Shown here piece after piece: positions 1 to 9,316 of a DNA stretch of 64,000 nucleotides. The position numbers were made by a program, and so were the translations under genes. The DNA comes from G963665545 sp963665545 (GTDB taxonomy: Bacteria > Pseudomonadota > Gammaproteobacteria > Xanthomonadales > SZUA-36): assembly GCA_963665545.2 (NCBI GenBank), contig CAXXKZ010000004.1, forward strand, positions 124,001 through 188,000. The letters are read 5' to 3'. Position 1 is the stretch's first letter; each line of letters starts with the position of its first letter. The notes below the pieces were generated by a model. It was not told the origin of the DNA and did not search any database. It was given only the letters and a program-made list of their open reading frames with translations.

Positions 1-47
1 CGCAGGCCCGAGGAACCGCACGTTTTGCCCGCAGGGCAAGAAGTAAC

Positions 48-2057
48 GTGACGAAGCCGTTGCGCGTGAGCGGTACCAGAGGGGCCAGGCGCCTTTTGCA
101 TGCCGTCGAGCGCAGCCGCCTTCCGCCGAAGGCGGGAGCAGGGAAGCGAGACTCCTTACTCATCTGTGTGATTGTCACGGGACTGGTGATGCTGCAAAGT
201 TTGGTTGCGGTCGCAGAGCAGCCGCGCCCCGGCACATTCGTGCCGGAACCAGGACCCTATACCATGCGCGTCGAACGCAGCCATTTCATACCAATGCGGG
301 ATGGTGTCCGGCTTTCGACGGATTTTTACCTGCCGGCGGGCTACCCGGGCAGCATGGCAACGGTGCTGTTGCGCACGCCATACAACAAGAGTGAAGCTGA
401 TCCCTTATCCGATGGCCGCCATGCCAAAATTGCCGGACCTTTCATTCGATTGCTGGTCAGCCACGGTTTCGCGGTACTGGTGCAGGATACCCGTGGCAAG
501 TACGAATCGGAGGGCGAGTACATTCTCAACAAAAATTACCGGGTGGATGCCTACGATACGATCGAATGGATAGCGGGGCAGGGCTGGTCGAATGGCAAAG
601 TGGGCACATATGGTTGTTCCTATCTGGGCGAAAATCAAATGTACATGGCGCCCTCCCAACCGCCGGCCCTGGCAGCCATGATTCCACAGGCCGGTTCAAC
701 TTCGATCGGCCAGGCTGGCGGTTTCTATGGCCTGGCCCATGATTTCAGCGCCGGGGCCATTCACCTGGCCGGTATTTTGCAATGGCATTTCTACAACCTG
801 CATAAGCTGTATTACCGCCCGCCTCCCGGGCTAAGCCGCGAAGAGTTTCTGGCCGTGCGCGGATTCTATAACCCGGCACCCAATCTCCCGGAAGTTGATT
901 GGGATGCATTGTTCTGGACTTTGCCGGTGATTGACATGCTGGACCGTGCCGGTGGACCCAAAACCGACTTCAGGGATTTTGTGACCCACCAGTACGACGT
1001 GACTGATTCGTGGTGGGAGCAATTCGACTATGTGCGCGACGATGAACCGATATCTGTGCCGTCTTTGTACATTGAAACCTGGGGCGACTTCACGGCCCGG
1101 CCGACGTTCTACCTTCGCAACATGCATGCGCGTACCGCGGTCAATGAAATTGCACGCAACAATCAGAAAGTCATTATGGCGCCCGGAAGCCACTGCACAT
1201 CAGAAATGCTCACAGACGATATGCGGGCCGGTGAAGTCGATCTGGGTGACCCGCGCTTTGGCCATCTATCGATCTATCTGGACTGGTACCGTCAGTGGCT
1301 CCGTGGCGAGAGTCGGGGTGTGGAAGACTGGCCGGAAATTCAATACTACATGATCGGCAGAAATGAGTGGCGCGCCTCCGCCCAGTGGCCTCCTGCTGAT
1401 GTGAAAATGACATCGTTCTACTTCCACAGTGGCGGTTCGGCCAACAGCCACGACGGCGATGGCAGTCTGTCCCGGCACCCACCCGGCGAGGAGGCTGCCG
1501 ATCAATTTACCTATGATCCGGCAACACCGGTCATCAGCGCAGGTGGGCCCTATTCTTCGGGGGTGGGATCAGCTCCCTATATGGATCAACGGCCCACCAC
1601 CAGCCGGCATGATGTCCTGGTTTATACCTCTGATGTGTTGAAGGCAGGCTTGGAGATAGAGGGGCCGATCAACGCCATCCTGCAAGTTTCATCATCGGCA
1701 CCGGATACCGATTTCAGCGTAAAACTGGTCGATGTGGCGCCGGACGGAAATGCGGTCAACATTCGTGTGGGCTATATGCGCGCGCGCTACCGCGAAGGCC
1801 GTGAACAGCAGGTATTGATGCAAACTGGCGGGATTTACGAAGTGCCGGTCAGCCTCAATGACATTGCCTGGTGGTTCAAGCCGGGCCACCGTATCCGGGT
1901 GCAGGTCACCAGCAGCGATTTTCCGTCTTATGCGCGCAATCTGAACACCGGCGGGCGAAATTTCGACGAAACCGAGTGGCAAGTGGCGCACAATACCGTC
2001 CACCACTCGGGCGCTCATGCCTCGCGAATAATTCTACCGGTGTCTTCAAGCAAGTAA
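48..2057 (+). CDS. CocE/NonD family secreted hydrolase (X-Pro dipeptidyl-peptidase S15-like)
   Basis: A 669-residue alpha/beta hydrolase of the CocE/NonD type, a family of secreted esterases, acylases and aminopeptidases. Visible landmarks are the N-terminal strand motif RTPY (residues 109-112), QDTRG (146-150) and the nucleophile elbow GCSYLGEN with Ser191. The last ~200 residues fit the jelly-roll domain typical of the family. A hydrophobic stretch (about residues 37-56) ending AVA looks like a signal peptide, but it is preceded by ~35 polar residues. The true start may therefore lie later, for example the GTG at 168. The DNA for those extra residues includes a motif (around 143-158) shared with the short repeats at 6072 and 44628, which also argues for a later start. 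The substrate cannot be told. A second CocE paralogue lies at 51320. Confidence 0.85.
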   Translation: MTKPLRVSGTRGARRLLHAVERSRLPPKAGAGKRDSLLICVIVTGLVMLQSLVAVAEQPRPGTFVPEPGPYTMRVERSHFIPMRDGVRLSTDFYLPAGYPGSMATVLLRTPYNKSEADPLSDGRHAKIAGPFIRLLVSHGFAVLVQDTRGKYESEGEYILNKNYRVDAYDTIEWIAGQGWSNGKVGTYGCSYLGENQMYMAPSQPPALAAMIPQAGSTSIGQAGGFYGLAHDFSAGAIHLAGILQWHFYNLHKLYYRPPPGLSREEFLAVRGFYNPAPNLPEVDWDALFWTLPVIDMLDRAGGPKTDFRDFVTHQYDVTDSWWEQFDYVRDDEPISVPSLYIETWGDFTARPTFYLRNMHARTAVNEIARNNQKVIMAPGSHCTSEMLTDDMRAGEVDLGDPRFGHLSIYLDWYRQWLRGESRGVEDWPEIQYYMIGRNEWRASAQWPPADVKMTSFYFHSGGSANSHDGDGSLSRHPPGEEAADQFTYDPATPVISAGGPYSSGVGSAPYMDQRPTTSRHDVLVYTSDVLKAGLEIEGPINAILQVSSSAPDTDFSVKLVDVAPDGNAVNIRVGYMRARYREGREQQVLMQTGGIYEVPVSLNDIAWWFKPGHRIRVQVTSSDFPSYARNLNTGGRNFDETEWQVAHNTVHHSGAHASRIILPVSSSK

Positions 2058-2088
2058 TCGCGGGACCTGGGCCTCCCGCAGCACCCAT

Positions 2089-3835
2089 CTACATCCCGGA
2101 CTTGTAGCCAGGGCCGCGCACCACGCGGCCAGGCGTCGCCCCGGTGTGCTCGCCGTCCTTCAACACCTGTTGGCCGTTGATGAAGACCTGGTTCATACCC
2201 ACAGAAAGCTGGTGTGGCTCCTGAAAAGTGGCGCGATCGCCAACGATATTCGGGTCAAAAACAACGACATCGGCATAATAGCCCTCTCGCAGCACTCCCC
2301 GGTCCTTGATCTTGAGATTCTCGGCGGGCAAGGCGCTCAGCTTATGCACTGCCGCTGCCAGAGAAATCAATTGTTCTTCCCGTACATAGCGCCCAAGCAC
2401 TCGAGCAAAGGTGCCGTAGGCCCGCGGATGGGTCTTGAATTTGAGGAAATCGCCCTCGGGCGCCGGCGCTTCTGCGTCTGAACCAAAGCTGACCCAGGGG
2501 GATCTTAATTTGCTCACGAACATTTTCTTCTGTCATCAGGAAGTACATGGCGCCGATCTGGCCGTTGGTTTCAAGTACGAGATCGATCGCGGCCTGTTCG
2601 GGGGCGACGCCACGCTCGCGCGCAATTTCAGCAATGGATTTGCCCTCATTGGCCATGGTTTCGGGCATGCTAGGCACCGCGCCCACTATGACTCCCTCGG
2701 GCCCCGAGCCGTAATAGAGATTTTCCCAATCGTCGGAATCGACCCGCATTTCTGCAGCGATTTTTGCCCGCAGTTCAGGATTCCGTAGGCGCTCAAGCTG
2801 TGCCTCAGGTCCGCCGTCGCTGGCCCAGGGCGGTATACTGGCAGCCAGGGCTGTACCACCAGCAATGTAGGTGTACATGTCTGCCGTGATGTCCAGGCCT
2901 TCGGCCTGCGCCGCTTCAACCATTTTGATGACCGTGGATAGTTTGTGCCAGTTTTGCTTGCCGGCCATCTTCAGATGATAAATTTCCGCACCGATGCCGC
3001 CTTCTCGTGCGATGGTGATCAATTCCTCGCTCGACTCTTCAAGGCGGTTGCCTTCGCTGCGCATATGGGAAATGTAGCGCCCGCCGTATTCACCCACGAC
3101 CTTGCCCAATTCAACCAGTTCTTCGGTGGTGGCGAAAAAGGCCGGCGGGTAGATCAGCGATGATCCCAGGCCCATGGCGCCTTCTTCCATCGCCTGGCGG
3201 ACCAGGTCCTTCATGTTTTCCATTTCCTCGGCCGTAGGCGGGCGGTCTTCATAGCCAATTTGATGCATGCGCACCGTGGTAGCGCCCACGAATGAGGCCA
3301 CATTGGGAGACACCCCTTTGGATTCCAGGTATTGCAGGTATTCGCCCAATGTATTCCAGGGGATCGGCTCATCACCCTGGCCCATGAATTGGGCCAATTC
3401 ATCTCGCGCCACGCCTTCGGGCAGTGGGCCCATTGAGAATCCTTCACCAAATACTTCCAGTGTGACCCCCTGCTTGATATCACTCATTGCTCGGCCATCC
3501 TTGATTAGGCTGCCGACCGCCCAGCTCAACATATTGATAAAGCCCGGCGCGACCGCTTGGCCGACCGCGTCGATGTCGTGGCCGGCAGTGGCGGCGGACA
3601 AATCTCCAATTGCCGCTATCCGGTCGTCCTTTATGGCCAAATCAGCGATCACTCCGGGCTGGCCGGAGCCGTCATAGATCGTGCCACCGCGGATAATGGT
3701 GTCGTAGTGGGCAGAATTTGCTTCAGTGGCAGGCGCGGCTTCGGGCTCTGCTGTCGGCGCCGGCCGCTCACTGCAGGCCGCCAGGGTGAGCAACAATGAA
3801 AACAGACTGAGCTTCAAAAATTGGCGGGTTTTCAT
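2089..3835 (-). pseudogene. N-acyl-D-amino-acid deacylase-like amidohydrolase lipoprotein, frameshifted
   Basis: D-aminoacylase-like amidohydrolase of about 581 residues, split by one frameshift. The start at 3835 gives a lipoprotein signal with lipobox LAAC (Cys21) and is preceded by an AGAGGA ribosome site; an upstream in-frame ATG at 3868 is less likely. The reading frame breaks at a five-G run on the plus strand (2497-2501). Removing one base joins ...REQIKIP to PWVSFGSDAE and restores the family's C-terminal half, which otherwise reads as a separate frame at 2089-2523. Metal-site motifs ISHMRSE and YHLK are present, but the usual HxH after PGFI is replaced by NMLSW (residues 101-105). 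The frameshift could be a real mutation or an assembly error in the homopolymer. The gene is divergent from the TetR/permease pair. Confidence 0.8.
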
Positions 3836-3972
3836 GGTAAGTCCTCTAATTTGTGGTCGAGCAGGCATAATCGAAATGGGCAGGTTTTTGTCGGAATTTG
3901 TTCCGGGACCTGCTCAACATGACGGAAATAGTTGTCTGTTCCGCAGTAGGCTGCAAATTAACATTATGGCTG

Positions 3973-3995
3973 TGATGTAAACCGGTTTATCATGA
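3973..3995. promoter_or_regulatory. candidate TetR operator palindrome
   Basis: The perfect 12-base palindrome TAAACCGGTTTA (3978-3989), extended with imperfect arms to about 23 bases, lies 13 bases upstream of the TetR start in the divergent gap to the D-aminoacylase gene. Its position and symmetry fit an autoregulatory operator. No binding data exist, so this is inference. Confidence 0.5.
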
Positions 3996-4002
3996 TAGCC
4001 CA

Positions 4003-4596
4003 ATGGCCAGGGTAAAGGGTGATCACCAGCTCGGACGCACCGCCATCGCGGAGGCGGCAGCGGTAGCGCTGATCCGCAAGGGTATGGAAAACACCAGTCT
4101 GCGGGATATTGCCGGCGAACTGGGTTCAACTACGGGACGTATTCGACACTATTTCAAGAACAAGGATGACCTGCTTGTTTTTACCAAGAACCTGTTTGTC
4201 GAGCGCATGTTCCAATCGATGCAGCAAGCGGCAGATACTCAGCGAGGCGTCGAGAAATTGATTGCCATGGGCGTGGAAATGCTCCCGCTGTCACGGCTTT
4301 CGAAGAATGCCTGGCAGTTGTTATCCGTGTTTAAGGGCACGGCAATCGCCAATCCAACCCTGTTGAACCTGCAGATCAAGCGGACACTCGATGGCTGGTC
4401 GATGTTTGCTGATGAAATCGCCGCGTTGCAGAATGCCAAAGAGATTTCGTCCTCTTTAGATAGCCAGATGGAAGGTATCGCCCTGTGTGCATTCCTCGAG
4501 GGTCTGGCTGAGCAGGTCACATTTGCACCCGGTCACCTTGACAATAAGCGGGTTGAAAATCTGGTCAGAAAATACGTGCGGCAGACCCTGCAATAA
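4003..4596 (+). CDS. TetR/AcrR family transcriptional regulator
   Basis: A 197-residue one-component repressor. The N-terminal helix-turn-helix is clear (about residues 31-58: TSLRDIAGEL, then IRHYFKNKDDLL). The ligand-binding C-terminal part is not conserved enough to name an inducer. It lies 31 bases upstream of an APC amino-acid permease on the same strand and is divergent from a D-aminoacylase-like gene. This arrangement suggests control of uptake and hydrolysis of an N-acyl amino acid or a related compound. A palindrome at 3978-3989 overlaps its likely promoter. No strong ribosome site precedes the ATG. Confidence 0.85.
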   Translation: MARVKGDHQLGRTAIAEAAAVALIRKGMENTSLRDIAGELGSTTGRIRHYFKNKDDLLVFTKNLFVERMFQSMQQAADTQRGVEKLIAMGVEMLPLSRLSKNAWQLLSVFKGTAIANPTLLNLQIKRTLDGWSMFADEIAALQNAKEISSSLDSQMEGIALCAFLEGLAEQVTFAPGHLDNKRVENLVRKYVRQTLQ

Positions 4597-4627
4597 ATCC
4601 AAGAACAGCTTGCAACTGGAGAGATGA

Positions 4628-6067
4628 ATGAGTGACAGGCAACAACTCGATCGCGTGATCGGTTTCAGGGACTACTTCGCCATTGGTTTTGGCGTCATTG
4701 TCGGCGTGGGCTGGGTGGTGTATGCCGGACAGTGGCTGATGGATGGCGGCGTGCTGGGTGCATTGCTGGCCTTTCTAATTGGTGGATCCCTGCTGATCCC
4801 GGTGGGCAAGTGCTACGCTGAACTTACCGCCGCTTTACCGCTGACAGGGGGTGAGGTGGCTTTTACTTACAAGGCGTTCGGACCCCTGGTGGCGTTTTTG
4901 ACGGCCTGGGCCCTTTCAATGATGTACATTTTTGTGACGCCTTTCGAGACCATCGCGATCGGCGCCATGGTAGAAGCCATTGTGCCCTCCATCATCAGCA
5001 CGCCCCTCTATACCGTCGGTGGCTACAGCATTGCCTGGTCCAACATTCTTCCGGGTCTCATCGCCGGCATGTGGGTGATTTGGCTGAATTGGCGCGGCGC
5101 CAAAGACATGGCGCGGTTTCAGACGCTCATGACCATGGCGCTGTTGGCCTGCACCGTCGTTTTCGTCGGCCTGGCAATATTTAAAGGGGATACTGCCCAC
5201 CTGACGCCGCTGTTTTCCGGCGAGGGGAATTTGTGGGCCATTGCGCCGGCTTCCATCGCTTCGGTGATCGTGGTGGTGCCGTTTTTTCTGGCGGGTTTCG
5301 ATACCATTCCGCAAGCTGCGGAAGAAGCCGGCCTGACCGTGAAACCCCGTCAACTGGGTGAGGCCATCGTAACGACAATCATTGTTGGCACCGTGTTTTA
5401 CATGCTCATTGTCCTGGCATTGGGTTTGAGCGTATCCAACAACGAACTCGTTGGCATCGTGGCGCAAAAGGATGTATTACCCATGGCGCATGTGTTCCGC
5501 GTCAGTTTTGGATATGAATGGGCGGCACAACTGGTGCTGGTGGCAGCGCTGTTGGGTATCATGTCCACCCTCAACGGTATATTCATGGCTGCCACCCGAC
5601 TGCTGTTTTCTCAGGGCAGAGGTGGTCTGCTGCCACAATGGTTCGGGAAACTGCATCCCACTCACCGCACACCGACCAATGCCATCAAGTTCGTCGGTGC
5701 GATCAGTCTGATCGGCCCATTTGTCGGCAAGGCAGGTCTGATCGTCATCGTCAACGCGGGTTCGCTGGTGCTCGGCGGCGTTCTGTTGATGACCTCATTG
5801 GCCACATTGAACCTGCGGCGGACTGCACCTGACCTTGAGCGGCCCTACAAAAACTCCATGCTCACCATCTGGATGGCGATCGGCATGGCTGCGTTCCTGA
5901 TCGGCGTGATGATCATACCGGGCAGCCCGGGACAGATGGGCACCGCCGAATTCCTCTGCACCGGCATCTGGATGCTCGCCGGCATCAGCTTTTATTTAAT
6001 TCGCCAACGGCGCGATTCCATGACCCCTGAAGAGCAGGCTTTCCAGATACTGGGCGATTATCGCTAG
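4628..6067 (+). CDS. APC superfamily amino acid permease
   Basis: A 479-residue polytopic membrane protein with about 12 hydrophobic segments. It starts with a short cytoplasmic tail followed by a glycine-rich first helix (IGFGVIVGVGWVVY) typical of the amino acid-polyamine-organocation superfamily. Conserved landmarks include PLTGGEVAFTYKAFGP near residue 76 and a proline-rich segment in helix 6 (FFLAGFDTIPQAAEEAG). A GGAG ribosome site precedes the ATG. It is probably cotranscribed with the TetR gene 31 bases upstream. The substrate is most likely an amino acid or amine, and its proximity to the D-aminoacylase-like gene suggests that enzyme's product. The gene ends against a repeat that fills the convergent gap to the next gene. 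Confidence 0.85.
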   Translation: MSDRQQLDRVIGFRDYFAIGFGVIVGVGWVVYAGQWLMDGGVLGALLAFLIGGSLLIPVGKCYAELTAALPLTGGEVAFTYKAFGPLVAFLTAWALSMMYIFVTPFETIAIGAMVEAIVPSIISTPLYTVGGYSIAWSNILPGLIAGMWVIWLNWRGAKDMARFQTLMTMALLACTVVFVGLAIFKGDTAHLTPLFSGEGNLWAIAPASIASVIVVVPFFLAGFDTIPQAAEEAGLTVKPRQLGEAIVTTIIVGTVFYMLIVLALGLSVSNNELVGIVAQKDVLPMAHVFRVSFGYEWAAQLVLVAALLGIMSTLNGIFMAATRLLFSQGRGGLLPQWFGKLHPTHRTPTNAIKFVGAISLIGPFVGKAGLIVIVNAGSLVLGGVLLMTSLATLNLRRTAPDLERPYKNSMLTIWMAIGMAAFLIGVMIIPGSPGQMGTAEFLCTGIWMLAGISFYLIRQRRDSMTPEEQAFQILGDYR

Positions 6068-6071
6068 TACA

Positions 6072-6128
6072 AAGGAGTCTCGCTTTGCTCGATTTACCCA
6101 ACCGGGGCCGGCGGGTCGCCTGCGGCTC
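6072..6128. repeat. 57-bp hairpin repeat in a convergent gene gap (copy 1)
   Basis: This segment fills the gap between two convergent genes. Its reverse complement matches 44628-44685 with about three differences, including one single-base gap. That second copy lies in another convergent gap. The GC-rich core can fold into a hairpin. It probably acts as a bidirectional terminator or REP-like element. Confidence 0.65.
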
Positions 6129-6129
6129 A

Positions 6130-7185
6130 CTAGAGCCCATAAACCCGTAACATGGCATCCAGCGCGATGAGGCCGTCCTGGCCGTTGACTCTGGGCGTAG
6201 TTCCCTCGAAGATTGCCCCGGCACAGTCTTCCAGTTGGGTGGCGAAATGGCCCGGTGTGGGCCTGCCGGTGAGCGGCACCTGGGTGGTGCCACGGTTGTC
6301 GAACAGATAGACCGCGTTGGCGTAGTGGTAGATGCGCAAAGCGCCTGCATCGCCGTAGACATTGATGCAACCAGGGTGCGGGTCCTCCTCGCCGGCGTCC
6401 TTGAAGGCACCGTCGATGGCCCAGGTCAGCCCCTCGCTCATATGAGCTTCTCCGGGTAGGCTGGTAAACCAGGACGCGGAATAGTACAGCAAATGACCCT
6501 GGGCGCCGTTTTCAAGATGGAAATTCATGTATTCAACGCCGGCGCCTTGACCTGAAATAACGCCGGTACCCGCGACCTCACTGATGCGGCTGCCGCAGAT
6601 CCAGGGCATCACATCAATCAGGTGTACACCGTGATCGACCAGACCCGCACCAGGGCCGCCCGGGCCGCCCAGGGGATAATGTGCTGGACCGTAGTCATGG
6701 TAGTAGCCAGGGCCCATGCCGCCGGTAACCTGCTCACTGAGTAATTTGACCTGTCCGATTGTCCCCTCAAGAATAATCTCGCGGGCTTTGCTGACCGCCG
6801 GCAGGTAGCGATAGCAAGAGCCGTAGAAATACTGTACGTCTGACTCGGCGCAGGTCTCCAGTATTGACTGCGCATCTTCGCGTGTCAGCGCCATGGGTTT
6901 TTCGCAGAATAAGTGTACACCCGCCTGTGCGACCTGTTCGCACAAGGCCTTGTGTGTGGCTGCCGGCGTCAGGACCAGCGCCAGGTCTATTTCGCTATTT
7001 GCCAGCAATTCGGCAAGGTCTGTGAATCCGGCCGCGCCGCTGTCATTGCAAAAGTCGCTGACGAGGTCCGCGCGAAGATCACACACTGCAACCAGTTCAA
7101 CCCAGGGCTCGTTCCGGTAGGCCTGCCAGTGTGCGCTGGCCACGCCACCCAGGCCGATAAAAGCAATGCGAATAACCGGGCGCAT
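6130..7185 (-). CDS. Gfo/Idh/MocA family NAD(P)-dependent oxidoreductase
   Basis: A 351-residue oxidoreductase. The N-terminal Rossmann fold carries the dinucleotide motif GLGGVA (residues 11-16), and the family signature CEKPM is near residue 95. The C-terminal half is the usual alpha/beta GFO_IDH_MocA domain, which binds a sugar, cyclitol or similar polyol. Its start codon overlaps the stop of the upstream hydrolase gene by one base (TGATG), so the pair is translationally coupled. The substrate is unknown. No sugar-transport genes are nearby. Confidence 0.85.
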   Translation of the reverse strand: MRPVIRIAFIGLGGVASAHWQAYRNEPWVELVAVCDLRADLVSDFCNDSGAAGFTDLAELLANSEIDLALVLTPAATHKALCEQVAQAGVHLFCEKPMALTREDAQSILETCAESDVQYFYGSCYRYLPAVSKAREIILEGTIGQVKLLSEQVTGGMGPGYYHDYGPAHYPLGGPGGPGAGLVDHGVHLIDVMPWICGSRISEVAGTGVISGQGAGVEYMNFHLENGAQGHLLYYSASWFTSLPGEAHMSEGLTWAIDGAFKDAGEEDPHPGCINVYGDAGALRIYHYANAVYLFDNRGTTQVPLTGRPTPGHFATQLEDCAGAIFEGTTPRVNGQDGLIALDAMLRVYGL

Positions 7186-8048
7186 CAGTCCTCGAAGCGC
7201 ATCAGATACGATTGCACGGCGGCAATAAAAGCCGGCGCATATGGGGTGGAGGTGTGGTCCTCCCCTTCGATGATAATGACGTCGACTTCATCCTGGGCTG
7301 CTTTGAGTCGGGCGACCGTTTTCAGCGGGTCGTCCAGGCTGCCATAAATGGCCAGGACAGGAACATGCAATGCGGCAGCTTCGCCAGGGCTTATATTCAT
7401 GCGGCCCATCGCTTCACCGGCGGCCTGCAAGGCCCGTGGATCATTGTCCAGCGAACGCAAAGCCTCGGCCATTCGTTGGGCCGATGGAGGCACTTCCAGA
7501 TCGGGCGGAAACAACAGATCAGCAACCGGAATGTTCTGATCGATGGCTTTTTGCATCATCGGTGTATACAAGCCTTTGATCATTGCCTGATCTTCGTCCG
7601 AAAACATACCGTTGCCACCGGTGACGGCGGAAATGATGCGATCAGGGTATAGCGAGGCCATCTTCAGCGCGATGATGCCGCCCATGGAATAGCCGACCAC
7701 GTGCGCCTTTTGCAGGCCTAGGTGATCCATCAGGTTGGCAACATCGACGACCATAAATGATCCGTATGCCTCGGCGTCATGTGGCTTGTCGCTCTGGCCA
7801 TGGCCTCGAGCATCCAGACCGATCACCCGGAATTTGGTTTTCAGCGCATCAATGACGCTGGACCAATTGGTTTCGAAATTAGCAGTAAAACCGTGCACCA
7901 GGATGACCGGTGTGCCGTTGCCGATAACACGATAGCGAATTTGAACGCCATCGGAATCGAAATACTGGTCATCACCAGCGCACAAGCTTGAAGACAAAAA
8001 CAGGAGCGAGTAAGTGATGCAAGCGCGGATCGTCGTTGGGAATTTCAT
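7185..8048 (-). CDS. secreted alpha/beta hydrolase
   Basis: A 287-residue alpha/beta hydrolase with an N-terminal signal peptide that appears to end at LCA (residue 24), so it is probably periplasmic. The oxyanion motif VHGF is at residues 51-54, the nucleophile elbow GYSMGG places Ser121, and the C-terminal GEDHTS supplies a candidate catalytic His. It is the first gene of a two-gene unit with the oxidoreductase and ends 14 bases from the E2 gene of the bkd cluster, transcribed in the same direction. The fold is certain, but the substrate is not identifiable. Confidence 0.85.
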   Translation of the reverse strand: MKFPTTIRACITYSLLFLSSSLCAGDDQYFDSDGVQIRYRVIGNGTPVILVHGFTANFETNWSSVIDALKTKFRVIGLDARGHGQSDKPHDAEAYGSFMVVDVANLMDHLGLQKAHVVGYSMGGIIALKMASLYPDRIISAVTGGNGMFSDEDQAMIKGLYTPMMQKAIDQNIPVADLLFPPDLEVPPSAQRMAEALRSLDNDPRALQAAGEAMGRMNISPGEAAALHVPVLAIYGSLDDPLKTVARLKAAQDEVDVIIIEGEDHTSTPYAPAFIAAVQSYLMRFED

Positions 8049-8062
8049 GATGATTTCCGTAC

Positions 8063-9316
8063 TCAGGGTGAGATAAAGATCGTTGCAGGCTGTTCCAGGT
8101 AGCCCTTGACGGCCTGGATCATCCGCGCCGCATCATAACCGTCAACAAAGCGATGATCAAAAGACGAAGACAGGTTCATCATGCGGCGCACGACCACCTG
8201 GCCGTCGATGACCACCGGGCGGTCAATAGCCTTGCCCACACCGATGATGGCGACTTCCGGCGAATTGATAATGGGGGTCGTGACAATGCCGCCCAATTTG
8301 CCCAGGCTGGTGATGGTAATGGTCGAACCACTGAGTTCTGCTCGTTTCGCAGTGTTATCTCGGGCGGCCCCCGCGACGCGACGCATTTCCGCAGCAAGGT
8401 TGTGCAAGGAGCGCGCCTCGCCGTGCCTGACAACCGGCACCTTGAGCCCATCTGGGGTCTGGGTTGCAATCCCCAGGTGAACGGCACCGAACTGCTGAAC
8501 GACCTTACGCTCGGCGTCATACAGCGCGTTGCATTGCGGATACTCAGCCAGTGCCCGGACCAAGGCGAGGCCGATGAAGGGCAGGGGAGTGAGGCGCGAC
8601 TCGTCCGCGTCTGCATGGGCGTTCATGTGCTGACGTAATGATTCCAATGCCGTGACGTCAATCTCTTCCACATAGGCGAAATGTGGGATGTCGCGATGTG
8701 CCTGGGTCACGCGCTCGGCGATGACTCGCCGCAAGCCCCTGACCTTGATTTCGGTAATCGTGGAGGATGCCTGGCGTGCGGACGGCGCGGCCAAACCCGT
8801 TTGGGCCGGCGTCGCTGAATCCCTGGAAAGGAAAGCTTCGAAGTCGGTTTGCAGGATACGTCCGCGCGGACCGGAACCCGGAACCTGGTTCAGATCGATG
8901 TGCGCGTCCTTGGCCCTCTTTCTGATCGAAGGTGAAGTGGCAACCTTTGCTGGTGGGCCTTCGGAATGCACCCGGGCCTGTGCCGTTTCCGGCAACGTTG
9001 GCAGGGTCGCCTCCGGCACCGGGTCCGACGCTGCGACCACCGCCGCACTGTCCGGCTCTGCAGTTACGGCTTCGGCATCGGTCTCAAACACGATCAGTGT
9101 CGCACCAACAGCAATGGTGTCGCCTTCCTCGCCGGCCAAAAATACCACGGTCCCGGCGACCGGTGAGGGCAATTCCACTGCAGCCTTGTCTGTCAACATC
9201 GCACAAAACGCCTCTTCCTCAGCAATTTGATCACCGACCTTGACCATCCACTCAGCGATTTCAGCCTCAACCATGCCTTCGCCCAGGTCGGGCAACTTGA
9301 ATTCAACCTGGCTCAT
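8063..9316 (-). CDS. bkdB: branched-chain 2-oxoacid dehydrogenase E2 (dihydrolipoyl acyltransferase)
   Basis: A 417-residue E2 transacylase core of a 2-oxoacid dehydrogenase complex. In order it has a lipoyl domain (residues 1-78, lipoyl lysine K44 in LTDKAAVE), an Ala/Pro-rich linker, a peripheral-subunit-binding domain (about 132-168) and a catalytic acyltransferase domain ending DHRFVDG (387-393; His388 and Asp392). The start at 9316 was chosen because MSQVEFKLPDLGEG is the normal N-terminus and its ATG overlaps the E1-beta stop as ATGA. It transfers branched acyl groups to CoA in valine, leucine and isoleucine catabolism. No E3 gene accompanies it. Confidence 0.93.
   Translation of the reverse strand: MSQVEFKLPDLGEGMVEAEIAEWMVKVGDQIAEEEAFCAMLTDKAAVELPSPVAGTVVFLAGEEGDTIAVGATLIVFETDAEAVTAEPDSAAVVAASDPVPEATLPTLPETAQARVHSEGPPAKVATSPSIRKRAKDAHIDLNQVPGSGPRGRILQTDFEAFLSRDSATPAQTGLAAPSARQASSTITEIKVRGLRRVIAERVTQAHRDIPHFAYVEEIDVTALESLRQHMNAHADADESRLTPLPFIGLALVRALAEYPQCNALYDAERKVVQQFGAVHLGIATQTPDGLKVPVVRHGEARSLHNLAAEMRRVAGAARDNTAKRAELSGSTITITSLGKLGGIVTTPIINSPEVAIIGVGKAIDRPVVIDGQVVVRRMMNLSSSFDHRFVDGYDAARMIQAVKGYLEQPATIFISP

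Noticed and set aside
7212..7652. Long ORFs opposite the alpha/beta hydrolase and many other antisense frames
   Set aside because: They mirror codon structure of the real genes on the other strand and show no domain motifs.
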